Source: Trichomonas tenax
Taxonomy: Eukaryota > Parabasalia > Trichomonadida > Trichomonadidae
DNA: 35,770 nucleotides
Assembly (NCBI GenBank): GCA_023091735.1
Contig: JALKBU010000517.1
Span: 1-35,770, forward strand
Direction of reading: 5' to 3'
The notes beneath the pieces were generated by a model that ran no database searches, was not told where the DNA came from, and saw only the letters and a list, made by a program, of their open reading frames with translations. Below are positions 26,711-35,770 of the stretch, one piece after another. The position numbers and the translations under genes are program-made. Each line of letters starts with the position of its first letter. The first letter of the stretch is position 1.

Positions 26711-29311
26711 TCAAGCATCATGCCATCCAGCATTTCCCATTCTAACAATTTCCATAAATACATTTTCTAGAGATGATGATGAACACGTGTAGTATGTAAA
26801 GCCGCTATTGTTCATCCCCTTTCCCATTTTTTCAAATAAAACTCCGAATGAAATTGAATCAGCTGGAACATTATATATTCTGGCCAAAGGACGTTTTAAA
26901 TAAAGTTTCGCTTGTGGGATGTTCTCAACAAAGAAAGAATCAACAATCCTTCCAGTTTCTTCAGAGTCATCCTTAAGTTGCAAATCAATCTTTAGTTCTG
27001 ATCCGAATTTTGCTGAAAGATATTGAGGTGAACCGACTGCATAAATATTTCCATGAATCATGATTGCGATGTTATCACACAAAGCTTCAGCTTCACTGAG
27101 AATATGTGTGCACAAAACAAATGTTTTCTTGTGTTTGTATTGTCTGATCATTTTATGAACTTGATCTCGTGATGTCGGATCAAGAGCTTCGGTTGGCTCA
27201 TCAAGGAGAATTATGTTTTCTTTCCCAAGAAATGATAATGCAATCGAAAGCTTTCGTTGCTCGCCATCACTTAGTTCGCGAATTGGAATGTCTTTGATTT
27301 CTTTCAGTTCAAGAAATTTAATGAATTTTTGAGTCTTTTTATTTTCTTCGTATTCTTCAAGTCCATGGATTAACGAATAAAAGTGTAAATGCTCAGAAAT
27401 TGTTAAATTAGAACATAAGTGATTGTTAAATTGAGGACAGAACGATATTTTTGCGTTTTCTTTCATCTTTGTGATATCATTTCCATTTATTGATATTGTT
27501 CCATCTGATGGATAAAGATTTGAAGTTATCATATTTATCAACGTTGTCTTTCCTGAACCAGCAGCACCAAGTAATCCAAAAAGAGTTCCTTTTTTCACAC
27601 CTAATGAAACACCGTTGACTGCAGGAATTGGTTTTCTTTCAGTATTCAAAAATATTCTTGAAACACTTGATATTCTTATTGAATATTTGTTTTCTTCATT
27701 TTGGACTTCATCCTCCATAGCTTTTGCTTCATCAGTTATTGGATGTCTTTTCTTCTGTTCTTTGAAGAATTCTTGATATATCCTATAGATGGCTTTTGGA
27801 ACTTTCTTCTTTCTGTACTGATATAAATATTCTCTATGAAGCAATAAAATTGCATAAATTATAATATCGATATATGCAAAAATTGCAAATGGAATTGTAT
27901 TTGAATCATTGTTGAAGTGATGACTTATTTTTTCATTTTTGTAAGGATATTCCAAGAAAATATTCTGAAGATATCCTTCAAGGAGAACAGGAGGAGCCAA
28001 TGAATATACCCAATTGATATTTTTAATTCTGTTAATGGAATTAATAGGATCATTTTCATCTAATGTAATCAAGAGCACAACCACAGGAATCATTAGCAAA
28101 ACAAAATTCATGATGAATAAAAGTTTTGATCCAATTTCTGGGGTTGGATATATAAACACTAATCCATAAATGTATAGAATTATTGAGAAACCACTTATTA
28201 CTAAAACATATAGTGTTGAGCCTTTGTTATCACAAAAAACATCAACTTTGCAAATAACGAAAACGATCCAAACAATAAAAACATCAATCAACCATAAAGC
28301 CATATCATAAGTATATGTTACAATCCAATACGGCAATATTTTCAAACCTGATGATATCATATATGATCTGATTGAACCATGAATCTCTTTGATTGGATTG
28401 ACAATAACGATCGCCATAATACTTGAAAGTCCAACAGTGATTAAAAGTGGCGAAATCACTGCAAAAAGAGCATTTCTTTCTTTGGAATTGACAAGATTAT
28501 ATTTCATGTCTATATCTGTATTTTCTAAGCTATTTTCTTTGAGTATCATTTGGAGTTTGTTTTGTAAATCATCGGTTAAATTATTTGGTAAAATATTTGA
28601 AAAATTCATTGATTTTGATAATGTTCCAATTTCTATTCTATAAACATTAGATAGAGAACTAAGACTATTATCGATAGACACACTTGAACTGATGATTGTT
28701 TTAGTGTCATTGTAAATTACTGTTAAGTTATTTCCTCCTTTTGGATCGAAGTTTTCAGGTAAAATAACTCCCATTGAAATAAATGTATGATTTTTTCCGC
28801 ATTCATAAATGAACTCATCTGCGCTGTCTTTGGTAGAGAAAATCATTATATCTACATCTTTTCCCACATCTTTGTAATATAATTCTTTAATTGTTTGAAC
28901 GTAATTTTTTTGGAAAGGTTTTTGGGTAAAATTATTTTGGTAATCAGAGGCAACAACAACGAAGATGTTTGGCTGTGAAGCTAATGGGCTGAAATTTAGA
29001 TTCATTTCGAAATCGGAAAATTTCGATTGTGAAAGAAATTTGATCAAAATAGCCAAACACGAGATAATAACCGTAACAAATATCTTAGCCATCACAGATT
29101 TGATTGATCGCTTTAAGCAAATCCACTTCCAATAGAACATCGCTGACAATTGTGTGAAGATTTCGTTCTTTGGATCGTAATATTCGATTGTTTTTGTTGA
29201 GATAGGATTGACAGACTGTGTATGAGTCTTTGGACGCGTTTTGATAGGTAAATGGTCCAAAATGATAAAGAACGGATAAAATGTGATTAAAAAATTTTTT
29301 GATTGGATCAT
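26711..29311 (-). CDS. Half-size ABC transporter, ABCA-like
   Basis: An 866-residue protein with one membrane domain followed by one nucleotide-binding domain. A first hydrophobic helix (about 75-95) precedes a long, N-glycosylation-rich extracellular loop (to about 270). A cluster of helices (about 275-500) then leads to the ATPase domain. The ATPase shows Walker A GAAGSGKT (582-589), the Q-loop in CPQFN, signature LSDGEQ (680-685, with D for the usual G), Walker B ILLDEP (D704, E705) and the H-loop LCTHIL. ABCA proteins move lipids or lipid-like compounds; half-size forms must dimerise. Start is uncertain: ATG 29311 keeps a stretch (EIFTQLSA) that aligns with the partner, but ATG 29140 follows a TCACAC motif by 14 bases. 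Divergent from the next gene. Confidence 0.93.
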   Translation of the reverse strand: MIQSKNFLITFYPFFIILDHLPIKTRPKTHTQSVNPISTKTIEYYDPKNEIFTQLSAMFYWKWICLKRSIKSVMAKIFVTVIISCLAILIKFLSQSKFSDFEMNLNFSPLASQPNIFVVVASDYQNNFTQKPFQKNYVQTIKELYYKDVGKDVDIMIFSTKDSADEFIYECGKNHTFISMGVILPENFDPKGGNNLTVIYNDTKTIISSSVSIDNSLSSLSNVYRIEIGTLSKSMNFSNILPNNLTDDLQNKLQMILKENSLENTDIDMKYNLVNSKERNALFAVISPLLITVGLSSIMAIVIVNPIKEIHGSIRSYMISSGLKILPYWIVTYTYDMALWLIDVFIVWIVFVICKVDVFCDNKGSTLYVLVISGFSIILYIYGLVFIYPTPEIGSKLLFIMNFVLLMIPVVVLLITLDENDPINSINRIKNINWVYSLAPPVLLEGYLQNIFLEYPYKNEKISHHFNNDSNTIPFAIFAYIDIIIYAILLLHREYLYQYRKKKVPKAIYRIYQEFFKEQKKRHPITDEAKAMEDEVQNEENKYSIRISSVSRIFLNTERKPIPAVNGVSLGVKKGTLFGLLGAAGSGKTTLINMITSNLYPSDGTISINGNDITKMKENAKISFCPQFNNHLCSNLTISEHLHFYSLIHGLEEYEENKKTQKFIKFLELKEIKDIPIRELSDGEQRKLSIALSFLGKENIILLDEPTEALDPTSRDQVHKMIRQYKHKKTFVLCTHILSEAEALCDNIAIMIHGNIYAVGSPQYLSAKFGSELKIDLQLKDDSEETGRIVDSFFVENIPQAKLYLKRPLARIYNVPADSISFGVLFEKMGKGMNNSGFTYYTCSSSSLENVFMEIVRMGNAGWHDA

Positions 29312-29438
29312 TGAAATCAGCGATCAAATTCTCTGAATTTAAATCATCTCCAAATGGTCCAAAACATCATAATCATTAACATTTTCGAAAATTTATGAGC
29401 GATCATTTTATGATTCTTTTAGAATTTTTGGTCAATGA
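29312..29438. promoter_or_regulatory. Shared 127-bp region between divergent ABC transporter genes
   Basis: The plus gene has TCAATG at 29432-29437, giving an initiator-type A+1 5 bases before the ATG. The tridecamer AAATGGTCCAAAA at 29352-29364 is also present inside the minus gene at 29250-29262. The close spacing suggests a bidirectional promoter. Confidence 0.5.
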
Positions 29439-31856
29439 ATGAAAACGACATCAGATATAGATGTTGATTGGCAAGGCAGGAACCCAACATTCAAGAGGAC
29501 TCTTGTAGCCCTTTTGAGGAGATCCTTCCTGATTAAAATCAGAGATTTAAGTGCTGTGTTTCCTGAAATTGCTTCGATGACGATTTTGATCATTCCATGC
29601 ATTATATGGCTCATATCAAAGACAACCTCGAAGGAAATTACGAACCCTTCTATTGTTTCAATGAACGATTTATTCAGAAACGTCACAAATCAGTATATAA
29701 TAGCTTACTTAGAGGGGAGTGGCCTTGAATTTATCGAAGGGCCTGATAATTCAACTTACTTACACGATATTATCGCTTCATATTGGGGAAAAACTCTTTT
29801 TCCTGTTTATGACACCGAAAATTATCAAGAAACTAAGAATTTATGTTCTTCATTGGTCGGCTATGTAAACATATCAGAAAATGCAATATATGTTGCTTCT
29901 TTTGACGATATGAAGGCTCATTTCAAGAACACAAAAGTTTTTTGTAATGGAGTTTTCCTGAAAGATGTTAACGAAAAAAATTCAGTTACAACAATATCCG
30001 CTGAACTCTTCGAAAACAATAACGTTGCTCCAGTATCGAATAGAAACATAGAAATGATTGCTCAATTTGCATTTGATATTGCAGCAAAGAATTACAAGAA
30101 CAAAATCAATACAATTAATCAAAAATTATCAAACATTACAAATTCAACAGATGTCTTTAAATTTCCGAATATCACATTATCAAAAATGCCAAGATTAGAA
30201 GTTTTGACTTTCAGACCTATCAACATTGCTTTTCAGTTATTCTCTGTTCTTCCATCAGTTATTTCAGGAATGGCTGAACTCAATTTGATATTAGAAGAAA
30301 AAGAAACAAAGATGATGAAGTTTTTGAAATTAATGGGTGTTACAGATGCATCTTATTGGCTCTCTAGTAATATAATGCTTTTTCTTTCGAGATTGATTCC
30401 ACAAATAGTACTTTCAATTGTATTTTCATTTGCAGCAGTTGTCAAAGGAACAGATTTTTCATTGTTACTTGTTTTATCAATTCTTTATATTCTTGCGGTG
30501 AATCAGTTCCAAAATTTCTTTTCAGCGTTCATTACTAAGAAAAGAAATGGAATTATTGGTATGGCAATTCTCTTAATTATTGTTCTTTTCTTCGGATATT
30601 TGAATATTATTTATATGCTTGATGCCCCAAATATTTTGAAGCTTGCGGTTTCAATATTTCCATTTGAAGCCTGGGAACTTTGTATCCAGGTGATGTTTGA
30701 ACAACAAAGAATGAACAGACCAAGAATTTCATGGTCAACAATAACAGAAGACCATGGATATCCAATTTATTATGCAATGATATGGTTGGCGATCGACACT
30801 GTGTTTTGGGGTGTTTTGTTTTTGTTAGCCAATGTAATTATATCAAGAAAATCATCAACATCAAGAAAAAGATTGGAAGAAAATGATGATATTAAACTCG
30901 ATAATTTGAAAGATAGCAATACTTTGATAACTGTCAAAAACCTTGTTAAAGTGTATGATACACAACTTCCTAATTCTTCTCCTGCTATGGATAATCTCAG
31001 CTTTGAAATAAATAAAGGAGAAGTAATTGTAATGATTGGTTCAAATGGAGCCGGAAAGTCAACAATCATCAACACAATTAGTGGAGCAATACCAATAAAT
31101 TCAGGATCAATTTCTTACAATGAATCAAGCGGACAAAAATATATCACAAGGATCCAAAATTATCTTGGGATTGTTTTCCAAGAGAATATTATTTATAGAA
31201 TGCTGAACGTTAAAGAACATTTAGAGCTTTTTGGACGAATTAGAGGAATCGAAGAACATTCACTCCAAGATTCAATAGATTTATTAGTGGATAAATTAAT
31301 GCTAAAAGACATGTTAGCGACAAGAGCTGGAGACTTAAGTGGAGGACAAAAGAGGAAGCTTTGCATAGCAATGGCGCTTCTTGGAAATCCGCCAATTATA
31401 ATGATGGATGAGCCAACAGCAGGAGTTGATGTTCAAACAAGACAAATGATCTGGAAAACTATTGCTTCATTGAAAGACAACACCTGCATTGTGACAACAC
31501 ATGCACTTGAAGAAGCTGAAGCTGTGGCTTCTAGAATATTCGTGGTATCAAAAGGAAAGGTTCTTATCGAAGGTTCTTCAACACAACTTCGCAATAAATT
31601 CACTTGCGGATATTTTTTGAAGGTAGTATTAGAAAATGGAAATATACAAGAAATACTCGATTTGTGCAAAAAACATATCGAATCATCTTCTTTATCTCAA
31701 GAAAGCAAAAATACAATTTGCATTCCTGTCGATCCAAACATAGGAAAGATGTTAATTGATGTTGAAAAGCAAAAGAATCTCCTTGGTATTAAAAAATATT
31801 CATTCAGCGTCGAACAGCTTGAAAATGCACTGCTTCGAATCACAGAGCAAAATTAA
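29439..31856 (+). CDS. Half-size ABC transporter, ABCA-like
   Basis: An 805-residue protein built like its divergent neighbour: a short N-terminus, one helix (about 45-62), a long glycosylation-rich extracellular loop (65-265), a membrane cluster (about 265-480) and one ATPase domain (about 505-720). The membrane cluster contains the ABCA-type EEKETKMMKFLKLMGV element (about 285-300). The ATPase carries Walker A GSNGAGKST (534-542), Q-loop VFQEN, a canonical signature LSGGQ (633-637), Walker B IIMMDEP (D657, E658) and H-loop TTHALEEAEA. With its canonical signature, it could complement the neighbour's altered one in a heterodimer; this is inference. The substrate is probably lipid. The TAA stop overlaps TAAA. 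Confidence 0.94.
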   Translation: MKTTSDIDVDWQGRNPTFKRTLVALLRRSFLIKIRDLSAVFPEIASMTILIIPCIIWLISKTTSKEITNPSIVSMNDLFRNVTNQYIIAYLEGSGLEFIEGPDNSTYLHDIIASYWGKTLFPVYDTENYQETKNLCSSLVGYVNISENAIYVASFDDMKAHFKNTKVFCNGVFLKDVNEKNSVTTISAELFENNNVAPVSNRNIEMIAQFAFDIAAKNYKNKINTINQKLSNITNSTDVFKFPNITLSKMPRLEVLTFRPINIAFQLFSVLPSVISGMAELNLILEEKETKMMKFLKLMGVTDASYWLSSNIMLFLSRLIPQIVLSIVFSFAAVVKGTDFSLLLVLSILYILAVNQFQNFFSAFITKKRNGIIGMAILLIIVLFFGYLNIIYMLDAPNILKLAVSIFPFEAWELCIQVMFEQQRMNRPRISWSTITEDHGYPIYYAMIWLAIDTVFWGVLFLLANVIISRKSSTSRKRLEENDDIKLDNLKDSNTLITVKNLVKVYDTQLPNSSPAMDNLSFEINKGEVIVMIGSNGAGKSTIINTISGAIPINSGSISYNESSGQKYITRIQNYLGIVFQENIIYRMLNVKEHLELFGRIRGIEEHSLQDSIDLLVDKLMLKDMLATRAGDLSGGQKRKLCIAMALLGNPPIIMMDEPTAGVDVQTRQMIWKTIASLKDNTCIVTTHALEEAEAVASRIFVVSKGKVLIEGSSTQLRNKFTCGYFLKVVLENGNIQEILDLCKKHIESSSLSQESKNTICIPVDPNIGKMLIDVEKQKNLLGIKKYSFSVEQLENALLRITEQN

Positions 31857-31940
31857 AACTATCTTGTTATGTATTTATCGACAATTAAGAAATATTGGAA
31901 TAGATAATACAGAAATAATATAGAACAAAGAAGTATCTAT

Positions 31941-32375
31941 GTTACAGATGAAAAGCTTTTCGAACAAAGCCTCGTTGACTGCGTCACAAAATGCTATGGT
32001 GATATGTCAGACTTAGCTTATGACTACATCAAGGAGTGCCAGAGGAAAAGAATTCATACCTTGTTGATTATAAATTCACAGCAAGAGATGGCTCTTGCAA
32101 GTTCAGTGCTGACAATGCTAGTTCAAAACTTATAGTCATATCTATGATACAGAGGGATCTGAGAGCTGCTATCGGCGTTGATGTTTCTCAATGGAGATTC
32201 CATGTCATCTTCTACAAATCTTGATAACTGGGTTTGCTGCATTGGTTATGGCAGTGAGGGTACAAAGAACTACTGGATCATTCGTAACTCACGGGGCGAA
32301 AAGCGTTACATTGGCATGAGCAAGGACAAGAAGAACCAGTGCAGTGTTGCGACACATGCTTGCATCCCAACAGCT
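31941..32375 (+). pseudogene. Cathepsin L-like (papain-family) cysteine protease relic
   Basis: The C-terminal two thirds of a clan CA, family C1 protease can be read in three successive frames. The first is KLFEQSLVDCV with KCYGDMSDLAYDYI. The second (from about 32040) includes TARDGSCKFSADNASSK and IGVDVSQWRF. The third (from about 32200) reads STNLDNWVCCIGYGSEGTKN, NYWIIRNSRG, and ends NQCSVATHACIPTA. The prodomain and the region of the catalytic cysteine are missing. The catalytic histidine (normally in LDHAV) reads asparagine, and the tryptophan of NSWG is arginine. A deletion lies between QWRF and STNLD. Inactive. Confidence 0.85.
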
Positions 32376-32488
32376 AAATACTTATTTTCTTGCTTTCGGA
32401 ATAAACCAATTTAATTAAATATGTTTGAAGTCACAAGAAAACATCTCTAAGCGATAGATATATCAAAAGATGACATTTTTTGTAATGC

Positions 32489-33118
32489 TTGAAATTCATC
32501 AATAGTTCGATTGAATATAATGGAATATTCAATAGAATCACAAACAAAGATAATATCAAAGCTACATTGTCCAATACAGTTGATTTATCCTATATTATTC
32601 ATCAACCAAAAATATCAAATAATCCTTTTGATAACAAAACCAAATATTTTGATATAGTATTAGGCGATTTAAATATACTTCCAATATCTTATGAGTTTAC
32701 TATACCTAGTGGAACTTCTCCTCCAACAAATTGGAGCTTTTTTGGATCCGAGGATGGAAAAAGTTGGACTTTATTAAGTCATGTTTATTATTCGTCATCC
32801 AACTCCACAGACTTTTGTCAACTAACTATTGATGATCGTTATTATCATAAATGTGGCAAACAGTAACAAAGAAGTTTGATGTTTATGCTAAAAGATTTTT
32901 TCACGTATTTTCGAATGAGAGTTAATATGAGTAGAAATGTGCTATTATCTAATGAAAAGATCGTCTACATCAGGCATTCTGGCTTTGAACTCTATGGATA
33001 TTACTCATATGATGGCAATTTCTTTAAATGGTTATGCACATATCAAAATAATTTGTATTTTTTTAAAAGCATTTGGAAAACCATTATTAATACATTTGTC
33101 TATTTAGATGACTCTTAA
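32489..33118 (+). pseudogene. F5/8 type C (discoidin)-like domain relic, copy 1
   Basis: The frame reads GIFN near its start, then ILPISYEFTIPSGTSPP and NWSFFGSEDGKSWTLL, and after the break FFTYFRMRV and IRHSGFELYGYY. These are the core strands of a discoidin-like carbohydrate/ligand-binding domain (W-x-FxGSxDGxxWT and FxYFRxR...GFExYG). TAA at 32864-32866 lies in a 40-base stretch where the neighbouring frame reads KTVTKKFDVYAK, matching the sister copy, so a base loss and a base gain bracket it. Trichomonads have many proteins ending in this domain; the N-terminal part is missing here. Confidence 0.65.
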
Positions 33119-33303
33119 TAATCCATTAAATGATCGCATTGATTATTTCTATATATGAAATGATTAAGAAAGTTACTTATTCATAAGTTGATTATAAATA
33201 CTTATTTTTTATTGACAATTATAAATGAGTGTAATTCGAACAACAAACTTATGTATGCAGTTCAGGCTGCATTGATGTTAAATCTATACATGCACTCAGT
33301 CAT

Positions 33304-33882
33304 TTAAGATAGATCCAACAAAATTATAGAATGAAGTAAATGCCTCAAAATCGAAAAATAACAGTTGTTAAATAAAGTGCATTTCCAATTATAAAAGTTT
33401 TTGTTTGTGGAATAATAACTATAAAGTTCAAAAGCCGAATGTCTAATGTATATCATCGTTACTGTGTTAATATTTCTACTTTTATGAACAGTCATTCGAA
33501 AATAGTTAAAAAATTGTTGATTATCAATGTAAAATCTTCTTGTAACTGTTTCTCCACATCTAAATGTAAATTTATCTTCTTCATAGTATAGACAGAAATC
33601 AGTAGTATTATCAGTAGTATAGATAACGTGATTTATCAATGTCCATGTGTTTTTATCATTCGTTCCCTAAAAATTCCATATTGTTGGTGGTGTTGTCCCT
33701 TTTAATATCGAAAATTCATATGAAATAGGTAGTATATTAAGATTTCCTAAGTCTGTATCAAAAAATATTGTGTTATTATTTGATCTGCTAAATTTTGTAT
33801 TCGGTTCTGTTATAACATAAGACATATCATTGCCATTCGATAGAGTAACAACTATAGATTCTTTTCTAGGATATGATGAAAA
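33304..33882 (-). pseudogene. F5/8 type C (discoidin)-like domain relic, copy 2
   Basis: It is homologous to the relic at 32489-33118 but on the opposite strand. It reads LGNLNILPISYEF, TTPPTIWNF, then a TAG (33667-33669), GTNDKNTWTLINHV, RCGETVTRRFYIDNQQFFNY, FRMTVHKSRN and IRHSAFELYSYY. Apart from the TAG its frame is open, so it preserves the segment that is shifted in copy 1. The two copies differ at many positions and face each other tail to tail, with about 185 bp between. No upstream start or N-terminal domain was found. Confidence 0.65.
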
Positions 33883-34065
33883 AATTCATTGACAAGGATT
33901 CGAGTTGTTGACGAATTTCAAGCATAAATGTAAAATGTCACCTTTATTTAAGGTTAATTGGACATTTTATTTATTTTAACAAGACTTTAGCATATAAATA
34001 GTGGAAGAAGTGAAACAATTTGTAACAAAATTAGGTGAAAATATGTTTTACTTAATATTTTGAAT

Positions 34066-34902
34066 TTAATCAGTCATTGTAATTGTGCAAACATACTCAC
34101 CACCGAGTGGACAATCTGGATGGTTTTCTAATACAGCAATAACTCCCTTCTTGCCTAATGATTCGAAATACAATTGAACGTTAGCAATGACAATACCAAC
34201 ATCGAAGCAACCACCATTGGTAACATACATATCGAACTGTGTATTGAAAATATGAATTTGTGGTTCATCAAAAACAATTCTGTAAGCATGTGGCTTACAA
34301 GCACATGGAATCTTGTTCAAAGCCATACAGATGACACTGCGGTCTCCAACCTCGTTCAATGTGATTGCCTTTGCTTGCTTAAGATCATAGAATTTATCTT
34401 GATATTCGTTTGCTCCTCTGAAAGAACCGAAGAACTTGACAACGTGCTCAACCCAGCGATCTTTGTCGTCTCCACCGTACGCTATGACGGCAGGAACTTG
34501 GCAATTGCCTCCACAGAATTGTTCAGCTTTTCCACGGTTATAGGTACCTCCAATCCAGCAAGTGGCAATGTCATTCTTTGTCATTTCCATAACGCAGCGC
34601 TGGAGAAGGTATCCAATGTCGATAAACTGAAGTCTTTGCTTCATTTTATCTTTTTCTTCGGCAATCCTTGGGAACAACCAGCCAGATTCATTGACAATGA
34701 ATCCGAGTTTGCCGTAGCCGTTCGGTGCAATCTTGATATCGATCTCAGAACCGAAAATTCTTGGATGTTCATTTATTCTCTTGACTAAGTCTTCGACAAA
34801 GTTCTTTTTGTCTTCAGGGAATGGTTCCTTGGTGAAGTTTCTCGTGCTGTGCCTCTTTTCGAAGGCCTGGTGCATCGCTGTGTCGATCTGTGATTCAGAC
34901 AT
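34066..34902 (-). CDS. Nitroreductase-family FMN protein (TM1586-type)
   Basis: This 278-residue soluble protein of the nitroreductase superfamily probably binds FMN and reduces small electrophiles with NAD(P)H. The opening helix and FMN-phosphate-type motif KRHSTRNF (16-23) are clear. GFIVNESGW and FIDIGYLLQRCVMEMTKNDIATCWIGGTYN (about 68-122) form the central flavin-binding helix and strand. AVIAYGG (about 138-144) is the usual strand after it. The second half (about 180-278) differs from short nitroreductases and matches the longer, internally duplicated TM1586-like group. In parasites of this kind such enzymes can matter for activation of nitro drugs, but that is not shown here. Codons are GC-richer than the flanks, suggesting good expression. 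Start: first ATG, with no close initiator except TTCACC about 32 bases upstream. Confidence 0.85.
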   Translation of the reverse strand: MSESQIDTAMHQAFEKRHSTRNFTKEPFPEDKKNFVEDLVKRINEHPRIFGSEIDIKIAPNGYGKLGFIVNESGWLFPRIAEEKDKMKQRLQFIDIGYLLQRCVMEMTKNDIATCWIGGTYNRGKAEQFCGGNCQVPAVIAYGGDDKDRWVEHVVKFFGSFRGANEYQDKFYDLKQAKAITLNEVGDRSVICMALNKIPCACKPHAYRIVFDEPQIHIFNTQFDMYVTNGGCFDVGIVIANVQLYFESLGKKGVIAVLENHPDCPLGGEYVCTITMTD

Positions 34903-35604
34903 TAAAAGTTTTGTATTAACTCACTTTTTGGTGAATTCAATGCAATGTAAAATTTTAGGTTTACTTTGATTGAATAGTGATTGAATTAACAAATTATAAC
35001 ATAGTCCAATTTTGTTGTTTTTGTTATTTTTGTCATATCTAAATACGTTTTGCAGCAGCGATTGTAATTTTTTTACTCACAAAATCAAGTTTTGATCTTT
35101 AAATGTTCTATATGGTGTTCCGGAAAGTGATGTGAGTGTCACTTTTCACACAAAACATGATCGGCCGCCATAGAAAAATTGAAATATACTTATTAATATA
35201 TTGTGCTATATATGTAAATTATAATTTCGAAGAAAAAATAACTTTTGAAGTTTGCATATATTTCTCAAAAGTGGGGTGTCTTTTGAATCATAAAAAATTG
35301 AAAGTAACTATGTTACTTATATTCTTTTATTAAAAATGTAAAAAAAATGAAAAGATCTTGAAAATCTCAAATATCTTAGAGTAATTTTTCTGCATTCTAA
35401 GGGCAGATGCAAAGAATACCTGCTTCTTGCTGGTTTGATGCTGCTAAAAAGCAGAGAAATCGCTAAAAGATTCGCAAATCTTGCTGTTTTTTTTTAAAAA
35501 AAAAAATAGGTTGACTTTTCATTGGTTTCTCTTAAAATTTGAAATCTTTTTGAATTATTTGTGAGAATCATGCATATAGTTGATAATTTTAGATTTTTAT
35601 TTTT
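34903..35604. other. Intergenic; initiator-like repeat motif and T9A11 foldback
   Basis: TGTCACTTTTCACA at 35137-35150 (shared with 21311-21324) precedes an ATG at 35158 that opens a 58-codon frame with one hydrophobic stretch; I do not consider it a proven gene. At 35487-35506 nine T are followed by eleven A. Confidence 0.45.
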
Positions 35605-35754
35605 GGCATGTAAAGTCGGGGTGTCAAAACAAAGGAAAGTGACATGTTTGCGGGAAAAATGGAAAAGTGTCAATAGGTTGAAATGGATTGAACTCAATGT
35701 TGGAAGCCAAAGAAGACTTCATTATGAGTAGTTGTGGCCTCATAGTGAAGGATG
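35605..35754 (-). repeat. Dispersed repeat, copy B
   Basis: Inverted copy of 7194-7345, with about ten scattered differences in 150 bp. Its outer edge at 35754 coincides with the edge of copy A at 7194. Sequence beyond both edges is unrelated. Confidence 0.9.
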
Positions 35755-35770
35755 ACCTGGTGATCTAGCA

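Noticed and set aside
35158..35331. 58-codon frame after an initiator-like TGTCACTTTT
   Set aside because: The motif also occurs in repeats, and the peptide has no recognisable features; evidence too weak for a gene.

Overview
The window looks like nuclear DNA of a parabasalid protist of the Trichomonas/Tritrichomonas type. The DNA is AT-rich, genes lack introns, and several starts have an initiator-like TCA+1 motif 5 to 14 bases upstream of the ATG. A TAAA overlaps or closely follows several stop codons. The gene families also fit: half-size ABCA transporters, R2R3 Myb factors, a cathepsin L-like protease relic, F5/8-type-C relics and Maverick-type mobile DNA. No database search was possible, so the genus is an inference.

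Layout. 1-3987: repeats, an amino-acid-permease-like relic and a cluster of TGCGCA palindromes. 3988-5897: an M20 amidohydrolase, tail-to-tail with a cystatin-like gene broken by one TAG, then an unassigned minus-strand coding relic. 5898-8763: dispersed repeats and a PAP2 lipid phosphatase (-). 8764-13475: long AT-rich stretches with decayed genes: a repeat-bearing coding remnant, a Myb relic, and the end of a membrane-anchored surface protein. 13755-16722: an intact R2R3 Myb gene (-), tRNA-Asp(GTC) (-) and a 3-methyladenine DNA glycosylase (-). 16796-20100: a very AT-rich block that reads as part of a Maverick/Polinton-like element. It holds a protein with seven Y-x-x-(E/D)-F motifs, a possible penton/minor-capsid-like protein, and a divergent fibre gene. 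The fibre gene has a collagen-like segment, N-H-T-H repeats and a phage-collar-like end. 20120-20671: remains of a pogo-type transposase. 20784-21276: a small non-autonomous element with terminal inverted repeats and a 19-bp tandem array. 22872-25488: a C2-domain protein and a GLUT-like sugar transporter. 26711-31856: two divergent half-size ABCA transporters. 31941-33882: a papain-family relic and two convergent F5/8-type-C relics. 34066-34902: a nitroreductase-family flavoprotein (-). 35605-35754: an inverted copy of a repeat also found at 7194-7345.

The intact host genes do not form a pathway. They are single-gene units for nutrient uptake (sugar transporter), peptide/amide hydrolysis, lipid signalling or remodelling (PAP2, C2, ABCA), DNA repair, redox chemistry and transcription control. 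The most unusual part is the fibre module at 16.8-20.1 kb. The stretches between genes hold decayed copies of multigene families, which explains much of the apparently empty sequence.
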